Assembly (NCBI GenBank): GCA_023417165.1
Contig: JAEZGD010000429.1
Coordinates: 1-8,765, forward strand
Length of the DNA: 8,765 bases
DNA from: Planctomycetota bacterium
GTDB taxonomy: Bacteria > Planctomycetota > Planctomycetia > Pirellulales > Pirellulaceae
Direction of reading: 5' to 3'
Part shown: one piece after another, positions 1 to 7,400 of the stretch
Layout of the letters: every line of letters starts with the position of its first letter
Numbering within the stretch: the first letter of the stretch is position 1
Made by a program: the position numbers and the translations under genes
Notes under the pieces: model-generated
Told to the model about the DNA's origin: nothing
Databases searched by the model: none
The model's input: only the letters and a program-made list of their open reading frames with translations

Positions 1-236
1 AGCTATTGCAGCAAAGTGCCCGTACCAAGATGGGAGCCTGGACGGTCGAGCAAACGGCCGATGGCGAGTACCTGATCATCTATGTAGTCAAGCTCGATGC
101 GACCGCCACGCCTGACACCTTGAAGAGCGCGATGGAGTATGTCTCGAAGCTGACCGTCTCGATGAAGAAGGAGCTAGCGCCCAAGGCGAAGGCCGAAAGT
201 GCGTCGGATACGCTCGAAGAGTGGCTCAAGAAGTAG
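1..236 (+). CDS. C-terminal part of a hypothetical protein, possibly YbjN-like (5' truncated by window edge)
   Basis: The frame is open from the left edge (CTA at 3-5 is in frame before the TTG at 6-8) and stops at TAG 234-236. The true start is therefore outside the window and the TTG should not be taken as a start. The visible 77 or so residues contain a GAW..E...DGEYLIIY stretch (two beta strands), then a helical part with TPDTLKSAMEYV and a lysine-rich C-terminal tail (KKELAPKAKAE..LEEWLKK). The order strand-strand-helix with '(P)xxLxxAMEYVSKL' recalls the C-terminal half of YbjN/type III secretion chaperone-like proteins, which are small cytoplasmic alpha/beta proteins. That assignment rests on pattern memory over a short fragment and is weak. 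No signal peptide or membrane segment is visible in this part. A strong hairpin follows 35 bases after the stop, so this is probably the last gene of its transcript. Confidence 0.7.
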   Translation, partial: LLQQSARTKMGAWTVEQTADGEYLIIYVVKLDATATPDTLKSAMEYVSKLTVSMKKELAPKAKAESASDTLEEWLKK

Positions 237-271
237 GCTAACGCTGGGTAGTCGATAGAACCATTTCCAGC

Positions 272-311
272 ACATGGCCGGAGCGCGCCGCAAGGAACGC
301 TTCGGCCATGT
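272..311 (+). terminator. Strong stem-loop downstream of the first gene (probable transcription terminator)
   Basis: Bases 272-285 pair with 298-311: a 14-bp stem with one G-U pair (281/302), the outer nine pairs being ACATGGCCG/CGGCCATGT, around a 12-base loop (286-297). It lies 35 bases after the TAG at 234-236 and 85 bases before the next ATG. The following bases (TGCGTTTGTG) are only mildly T-rich, so it is not a textbook rho-independent terminator. An mRNA 3'-end stabiliser or a leader structure of the next gene are alternatives. Confidence 0.55.
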
Positions 312-384
312 TGCGTTTGTGACGTAACATCGCCGCGAGGGTCCCGCTTAGCTATCTAGCGAAGTGGTACTTTCCCTCACACAT

Positions 385-389
385 AAGGA
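385..389 (+). promoter_or_regulatory. Ribosome binding site (AAGGA) that fixes the start of the next gene at 397
   Basis: AAGGA at 385-389 sits seven bases before ATG 397-399, an ideal Shine-Dalgarno spacing. The frame also has a GTG at 364, but no purine-rich motif lies at a suitable distance before it, and starting there would add eleven polar residues in front of the signal peptide. The ATG is therefore preferred. Confidence 0.75.
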
Positions 390-396
390 TTTCGAT

Positions 397-1350
397 ATGA
401 ACCGGCTGACGAAACAAATGGTGGCGGCGCTGTTGGGCGTGGGAAGCGTTTGCGGGACCTTCGCTGAAGTGCAGGCCTGCGGCGGCCGTGGCGGTGGCGG
501 CGGCTACTATCGTGCTCGTCCGGTGTATGTGCAACCGAGCTATCCGGCACCGCCCCAAGCCTGGTCGGGTCCGCCTGCCGGTTCGATTCGCCCAGCGGCT
601 CCGATGACGAATCCGATCGCAACCCACCGTGGCAGCCAGTTGCCGCCCGCCGTGCAACGGCTGAGCGGTGGCGGCGCACCCATCAGCCAGCAACAACCAG
701 CACAATTGGCAGTGCAACCTCGCCAGGGGATGCCGACGCAAAACATTCAACAGCCCGTCGCTTCGTCGGGACAACGTTCGATCAGTGCCTTGCAATCGCT
801 TGGCGGCGGTGCGGCTCAGTTGGCTCAAGCCACGCCTGTCCAGCAGCAGCAGCAGCAGCAGCAGCCACTGTCACAGCAACAGCAGCTACAGCCGCAGCAA
901 GTTTCTGCGGCTCGTCCTCAAACCAGTGTTCCGCAACCCGAAGCGGCTTCGCCGATGGACGAAGTGCAGCGTTCGGCCTTGCTCGCACTAGGTGGCGAAG
1001 ACGCAGGGCTCGCCGCGGAGCCGACCAGCCAGCCCTCGACCAGCGCTGGCGTCACCGCGACTTCCGCGCCGCTTGCCAGTCACGTTGGCCAGTGGAAAGC
1101 CACGATTCCCAACAACGCGACCGTGCAGCTTACGCTGAATGCGGATGGCTCGTTCGCATGGATTGCGGTCAACGGCGACAAGTCCAGCAGCTTTGAAGGG
1201 AGCTATACCGTTGCCGGCGGAACGCTCACCTTAGTGCGGTCGAGCGACAATCAAAAGTTGGCCGGACAACTGACGCCGACGAAAGATGGCGGTCTCAACT
1301 TCAAGCTCAACGGTACGAAGGACGCGGGACTCAACTTCTTCCGCAGCTAA
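397..1350 (+). CDS. Exported Gly/Pro/Gln-rich hypothetical protein with a compact beta-rich C-terminal domain
   Basis: This 317-residue protein starts at ATG 397 and ends at TAA 1348-1350. Residues 1-27 form a signal peptide: basic MNRLTKQ, a hydrophobic core (MVAALLGVGSVCGTF), and a likely signal peptidase I cut after VQA, just before CGGRGGGGG. Because a Cys follows the cut, a lipoprotein is conceivable, but Gln at -2 makes a poor lipobox. Residues 30-225 are low complexity: glycine/tyrosine-rich, then Pro/Ala/Gln-rich, with eight glutamines at 149-156. Three short LGGG-like motifs recur (near residues 83, 130 and 193). Residues 229-317 form a compact domain beginning VGQWKATIPNNATVQL and continuing LNADGSFAWIAV, FEGSYTVAGGTLTL and a KDGGLNF/KDAGLNF pair. 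This pattern, a Trp near the start followed by DGxFxW and FxGxYxxxxxxLxL, I recall from many planctomycete proteins with TPR or low-complexity parts; it resembles a small lipocalin-like sheet. Its function is unknown. The gene converges with the giant gene and is probably transcribed alone. Confidence 0.88.
   Translation: MNRLTKQMVAALLGVGSVCGTFAEVQACGGRGGGGGYYRARPVYVQPSYPAPPQAWSGPPAGSIRPAAPMTNPIATHRGSQLPPAVQRLSGGGAPISQQQPAQLAVQPRQGMPTQNIQQPVASSGQRSISALQSLGGGAAQLAQATPVQQQQQQQQPLSQQQQLQPQQVSAARPQTSVPQPEAASPMDEVQRSALLALGGEDAGLAAEPTSQPSTSAGVTATSAPLASHVGQWKATIPNNATVQLTLNADGSFAWIAVNGDKSSSFEGSYTVAGGTLTLVRSSDNQKLAGQLTPTKDGGLNFKLNGTKDAGLNFFRS
841..864 (+). repeat. (CAG)8 trinucleotide repeat encoding eight glutamines
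   Basis: Eight uninterrupted CAG codons lie in frame inside the exported protein (residues 149-156), followed by a looser Gln-rich stretch to about 900 that mixes CAG and CAA. A pure trinucleotide run is prone to slippage, and gain or loss of a unit would keep the frame and only change the glutamine count. Confidence 0.95.
1279..1341 (+). repeat. Short tandem peptide repeat at the C-terminus of the exported protein
   Basis: TKDGGLNFK (residues 295-303, DNA from 1279) and TKDAGLNFF (residues 307-315, DNA from 1315) lie 12 residues apart. Their DNA differs mostly by synonymous or single-base changes. They probably form the last two strands of the C-terminal beta domain. Confidence 0.6.
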
Positions 1351-1367
1351 ATCCCGCGATCCACCAT

Positions 1368-1397
1368 CAGCCCTGGCGACCATGTTCGCCAGGGCTG
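1368..1397. terminator. Bidirectional terminator-like hairpin between convergent genes
   Basis: Bases 1368-1379 and 1386-1397 are perfect 12-bp inverted arms (CAGCCCTGGCGA and its complement) around a six-base loop, CCATGT. It lies 17 bases after the stop of the exported-protein gene and 31 bases after the stop of the giant gene coming from the other side, the usual place for a shared terminator. Neither side has a clear T run (plus side CGTTGTTG), so termination efficiency cannot be judged from sequence. Confidence 0.65.
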
Positions 1398-1428
1398 CGT
1401 TGTTGATGCTTGCCGAACACCGTTGCGG

Positions 1429-4400
1429 TTACAGCAAGTCTTCGACGAGTTCGTTACTCTTCTCATCGATGTGGTCTTCTTCCAACGAAGCGAAGAACCA
1501 ATCCAGACCCGACGCACCGTGCAGATGATCCTGCGCATTGTCGTCAAACACGGTGGCGTCCGGACCATCCGCTCGCAGGAAGCTGTCGCCATTCAAACGC
1601 GTGCTACTGCCAGTGCCATCCGTGAGATTGGCAACGCGGGCTGCATAGGTACGTGACGAACTCCATTCCGCCATGATCGCGGCCAACACGTCAAAGTCAT
1701 CATCGAACGCAGTCGTGCCCGCAATCAGCAGATCGTCATCGGGCTTGCCATGCAGATGATCGGCGCCAAGACCGCCGATCAACAAATCACGCTCGCTGCC
1801 GCCATGCAAGTGATCTTCACCCGCACCGCCCAGCAGCATGTTCGAAGCCGCGCCGCCGTGCAGATGATCATTGCCGGCGCCACCATCGACGAACACCGGC
1901 AGGTTCACACTTCCAGCGACGTTGAAATGGTCATCTCCCGCGCCCAGATAGGCGACGATCTGGTTAATAGAAGCCAGAGCGAACCTGCCAGGTGCCGTGA
2001 CAACACTGTCATCGTCGGTGCATCCGTCCACGAACGAAGCATTGACGCGGATCAGTCGATTCGAACCGGTGCCGCTCTGATGAATCGAGACGTGATCATT
2101 CGCCGAGGTGCCGACGATGTAGAGCACGCCATCGACCACACCCATGCCTTCGACAACATTTTGAGCGGTCGCAGTGTCGGTGCCTTGGTCGTCATCCACC
2201 AAGGTGACCGTCACGTTGTAGATACCGCCATGCTCATAAACATGGCTGCCGGCGAAATCTCGAGCACCAAGTGCAAGCGATATAACGCTGGTTTGGCCAT
2301 CGCCCCAATCGATCGACACGAGGTGCGTATCGAGAGTGCCGACTTCGGTGAACGCGCCAGTGAGGGTGACGGCCTGGCATTGATCGGCAGGATTGGCGAG
2401 CGAAGTCGATGTAACGAGTGACGTAATCTGCGGCGCGACATTCAGCACCGAAATCTCCGGACTGACAACGCTGCCCGGCGCAGGCGAATCGACCGAGGTA
2501 TGGCTATTGCCTGCGGCATCGATCACGCGAACCTGCACACGATAGTCGCCATCGTCAAGATACTGATGATCGGCCGCGAACGAACGCGCGTCACTGGCCA
2601 ACGTCAACGTCTGCACATTGCCATCGCCCCAATTGATCTCGACGGTGCGCGTCTCTTGGCCAACGTCCAGGAAGCTTCCCACCAGCGAAATCGAACCGTT
2701 TTCGTCGATCGTCGTTTGATTGACTTCGAGCATACTTAGCGTCGGCGCTGGATTCACGTTGCCGAAGTCACGGCTACCGACAATCTCTCGCTTGGCGACC
2801 ACGATCTCATGCGCGAAGTCGGGACGATCGATGTACTCCAATCCTTCGAGCGTCATTGGCCGCGACAGCGTGGCGAGCGGCGTGACCGTGGGACCGGTGG
2901 CCGTCGACAGATTGACGAGTACGACTTGATTGCCCGACGTCATGACGATCTGGCCCTGCGAGTTGCTCGCCATGCTCCAGTTGCCAGTGAGATTGGGCAC
3001 TTCAGCCAACAAGGTAGCATGGCCTTGGCGATTGAAGCCCCAGAACTGTCCGCGGCCATCATTATCAAAGGCGACGACGCGTTGATTCGCGACGTCAAAG
3101 GTCAAGGCACTGGTAAACTCGATATTGGGGTAACCAGGTCCGACGACGGTGGTGGCTCCCGTCGTGCGATCGATGGTCACGAGCGAAATGGTGGTTTGCT
3201 CTGGCGTCGTATGTCCCAAGCCGTACAACGTGTCGGTAATTGGATCGTATGCCAATCCCCATCCCATCGCGCGGCCCGCCGGACCGACGAGCGTCGCCTG
3301 GCCGTTTGCAGGATTGATCGAGTAAAGGCTATTAGTCCAACCGCTCAGCGCGAACAGTTCGCCGGAGTTGGTTCGCACGATGCCATGCAAATTTGGCCCA
3401 GCATTGGTAGGTCCGATGGTGGTCACAAGGCCCGTGTCGGCGTCGATGCGCACCAACATTTGGCCGTTTTCCAAGCCATAGAGGTAGTCGGGCGTTGCTC
3501 CGGGGGTCGTTTGCACAAACGCATCCGGCACGATTTCGCGAACGACGTAGCTGCCAGGCATGACTTCGGTAAACGCATAGCTGCCATCGGCGGCGGTCAT
3601 GGTGACCGGTTCGCCATTTTCCAGCGATCCGCTGCGATTCAGATCGAGATAGATCTGCACGCCTGCCAGGCCAGGCTCGTCGGCGTCGTGAATGCCATCC
3701 TGATCAAGGTCGTTCCACTTCGTGCCGCGAATCTCGCCTGCGACATATTCGTTGCCGAAATCGACACCTTCGACATCGGTGGCCGGAGCGACAAACACTT
3801 GCTGGGCGAAGTCGGGACGATCGACATATTCCAACGCATCAATGAAGACCGTGAACGTGTTGTTCAGCGGCGTGACGGCTCCCGTATCGGGATTGACCGC
3901 AAACAAGCGGCTGCCGCTTTCAAACACGACGCGGCCCTGCGAGTCGGTCGCCAAGGCGGCCGTTCCAAGCGTCATGCTACCAAGTCGCGTCGCCGTGCCA
4001 TCGGTGCTGAACGCATAGAACTCGCGATCGGAGTTATCGATCGCAATGATGCGGTTGTTCACTGGATCGAACGTGATGCCGCTGACCGCCTGCAATCCCG
4101 TCACGGCCGGTCCGACGATGGTCACCAGTCCGGTCGTGCGATCATACGTCGCCAGGCTGATCGTTTCGGTATGATTTTCAGGATGCGCCAATCCATAGAT
4201 CGTGTCGGTGTTAGCATCGTATGCCAGGCCAAAAGCGATTCGCTTGCCGGCAGGACCAATGCGCGTGCCGACACCTGTATCAGGATCGACCTTCCATAAC
4301 GTGCTTTCTGGGCCACTGATCGCGAACAGTTCGCCCGAGTTTGTACGCACCAAGCCATGGAAAGTTACCTGTGGACTGATGACTCCGACGAACGTCGTCT

Positions 4401-7400
4401 GGCCGGTCACTGGGTCGACCTTGTTCAATTCGCGCCCAAAGCGCACTGCGTAGTAGAAATCGGGCTGTACGCCGGGCGAGGACTGTTGATAGCCTGCAGG
4501 CACGATTTCGCGCACGAAGTAATTGCCGGGCCGCACTTCGGTGAACTCGTAGCTACCATCAGCGGCTGTGATCGCGGTGTTTTCGCCTTCGTCGAGCGCA
4601 CCGTTGTTATTCAGATCGAGGTAGACCGTGACGCCCGCGATGCCTGGCTCGCCGGGATCGCGCGTGCCATCGCCGTTCAGATCGTTCCACTTGGTGCCGC
4701 GAATGTCGGCGCGCGTGTACTGGTTGCCGAAATCGACACCTTCGACGTCGGTGGCAGGCGAGACAAACACTTGCCGGGCGAAGTCAGGAAGATCGACGTA
4801 CTCCAGAGCGTCGATGAAGAACGGGAAGATATTGTTCAGCGTCGTGAAAACCCCTGTATCGGGATTGACCGTATACAAGCGACTGCCGCTTTCAAACACG
4901 ACGCGCCCTTGCGCATCGGTTGCCAAGGCCGCAGTGCCGAGCGTCATGCTCGATAGACGTGTGGCCGCGCCGCTGGGAGTAAACGCGTAGAACTCGCGAT
5001 CGGAGTTATCGAACGCAATGATGCGGTTGTTGATCGGATCGAAGGTGATACCGCTGACGGCCTGCAAACCACTGACGCCAGGGCCCAACACGGTGACACG
5101 ACCAGTTTCGCGATCGTAACTCACCAGGCTGATGACATTGGGATTGCCATCGGGAACCGCCAGACCATAAATCGTGTCGGTCGCCGAATCGTAGGCTAAG
5201 CCCCAAGCGATAGGCTTGCCGGTTGCGCCAATGCGCGTGCCGATGGCGGTGACAGGATCGACCTTCCAAAGCGTATTCTCTTGACCGCTGAGGGCAAAGA
5301 GTTCGCCCGAATTGGTGCGCACCAGACCATGGAAATCGGCCTGTTGGCTAATGAAACCCACGAACGTCACCTGCCCAGACAGAGGATCGACCTTGATCAA
5401 CTCACGCCGCGCTCGCACTGCATAGATAAAATCTTGCTGCTGGCCGGGCGCCGTTTGTTGATAGTCGACAGGCACAACTTCACGTACGAAGTAGTTGCCG
5501 GGCGCGACATTGGTGAACTCATAGTTGCCATCCGCGTCAGAAACCGCGGTATTCTCGCCTTCGTCGAGTTGGCCGTTGTTGTTCAAATCGAGATAGACCG
5601 TAACGCCCGCCATGCCAGGCTCGCCGGCATCGCGCGTGCCGTTGCCGTTCAGGTCGTTCCACTGCGTGCCGCGAATATCGGCCAACACGAACTGATTGCC
5701 AAAGTTCACGCCGGTGACGGTGGCGGCTGGCGCCACGAAGACCGTATTCGCGAACGGCTCCAAATTGACATACTCGATGGTGGTGAGCAGCATGTCCTCG
5801 AGAGCGACCGTCACGACAAGGCGACTGTTATTGGGATAAACGGCGGCGAAGGCCCGATTGCTGTCGAATGCGATGAGGTCGGTACCACTGTGAGTCAAGC
5901 TTTGCGAATTGGCCGCAGCGGTACCAATCGTCGAAGCCACGCCAGCGCGTGTGAAAGCGATCAGCTCGCGATCACTGCCATCTAGAACCACAATTTGCCC
6001 GGTGAGCGAGTTGAACGCGACACCGACCGGAGACGTAAGATTGAAGATGCCTGAGCCGACGGGCGTCGCGATGCCGGATCCGCGATCGATGGTCGCCAGG
6101 CCAAAGGCGTTGTTCGCTGGGTCGCGCGCGACCGTATACAGCGTGTCGGTTGCGGCGTCATAAGCCAAGCCACCGCCGAGTTGGCGGCCCGTAGCCCCGA
6201 CTAAAGTCGCAGTGCCAGTTTGCAGATTAATTTGATAGAGCTGCGAGTTGGTACCGCTTATGATGCCGTATAGCTCTCCATAAGACGTCAAGGCAATGCC
6301 TTGCAGCGGCACTCCGGTGCCACTACCGGTGCGGGTTACGGCTCCGGTGATGCTGTTAACCTTGACAAGTTGATGGTTGCGAAACGCGTCAATGCCGTAA
6401 TAAAAGTCGGCCTGAGTTCCAGGCGACGTTTGACGGTAATTCTCTGGCACGATCTCGCGCACCAGATGCATGCCAGGACGCACGCCGCTAAAGAAATAGG
6501 CACCGTCGGCATCGGTCGTGGTTGAGGGTTCAATCTCTTGCAATTGGCCGTCGTTGTTCAGATCGATATAGACCGTAACGCCTGACAGGGGCGATTCGGT
6601 AGTATTCCAGATGCCATCGCCATTGGCGTCGTTCCACTTCGCGCCATGGATTTCGCCGAGCACAAACTGATTGCCAAAGTTGACATCCGCAACCGCGGCT
6701 CCCGAAGCGACAGAGATGCTGTAAGCGAACGGTGTCGCCTTGATGAACTCAAGCGCTTCGATGTTGATGGATTGCGACAAGTTCAAGAATGCCGCACTGG
6801 AACCGCCCGGTACGAAGCGCATCAACTGCGACGAGAACGAACTGGCCAGCGAGACCAGCGAGATGCCGTCGTGAGCGAGACTGGGAGAGGGCAACGAGCG
6901 TGTGCCTAGCGGCATGGGCACACCGGTACTATCGAAGGCCCAGAAGTCGCTGCCGCTATGATCATAGACCACCACATTCTTCGTGGTGCGATCAAAGGTC
7001 AACCCGCCGGGCTGTTGCAACTTTACGGAGGAAATCGGCGTTCCCCACGGAGTCACTTGGCCGTCGTCAGGATTGAAAATAACGAGTACGTTGCCTTCGG
7101 CCGTGAGCCCAATTCCATAGATCGTGTCAGTAGCAGGGTCGTAAGCCAGACCGCGCCCCAACGAGACATTTGTGGTGCCGCGCGGAGTCACCAGGCCAGT
7201 CACGCGATCGACGGAATACAAAGTGCGAGTATTCGCATCAAGCCCATAGATCTCGCCGGTGCGCGTGGCGATGACGCCGTGAAAATCACCGCCGCCTGGT
7301 ATGGTGAGGGGCGTGCGCTGCACGGCTCCACTCAGCGCATCGATTTCGATCAGATGATTGTTCCCAGCGTCATAGGCCAGATAGTAATCGCGCTGAGTGC

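Noticed and set aside
351..360. TATCTA near 353-358 as a -10 promoter box for the exported-protein gene
   Set aside because: No acceptable -35 element is found 16-18 bases upstream, and planctomycete promoters are poorly predicted by such matching. Not strong enough to list.
364..396. GTG at 364 as the start of the exported protein
   Set aside because: It lacks a ribosome site and would put eleven extra residues before a normal signal peptide. The ATG at 397 has AAGGA seven bases upstream.
470..483. Lipoprotein signal (Cys after VQA)
   Set aside because: A lipobox wants a small residue at -2 and usually Leu at -3; Gln at -2 is unfavourable. Ordinary signal peptidase I cleavage after VQA explains the sequence as well.
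352..828. Minus-strand open frame of 158 codons over the exported-protein gene
   Set aside because: It overlaps the signal peptide and low-complexity region of a gene with a good ribosome site on the plus strand. Its Arg/His-rich composition is typical of a GC-rich shadow.
1323..1358. Seven-base inverted repeat CGCGGGA/TCCCGCG around the stop of the exported-protein gene
   Set aside because: The arms are short, the loop is 22 bases and includes coding sequence, and the stronger hairpin at 1368-1397 is a better terminator candidate.
1750..2421. A plus-strand open frame of 223 codons opposite the PKD/RTX part
   Set aside because: It is an antisense frame of well-defined PKD and RTX motifs. 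The repeated MQMI in its translation is just the complement of DHLH.
2809..4299. A 496-codon plus-strand open frame opposite the giant gene
   Set aside because: It is the antisense shadow of modules 3-5. Its translation shows the same 324-residue periodicity, is rich in Arg/His/Ile/Asp as expected of a mirror frame, and has no credible start or family signature. The minus-strand frame has clear domains throughout.
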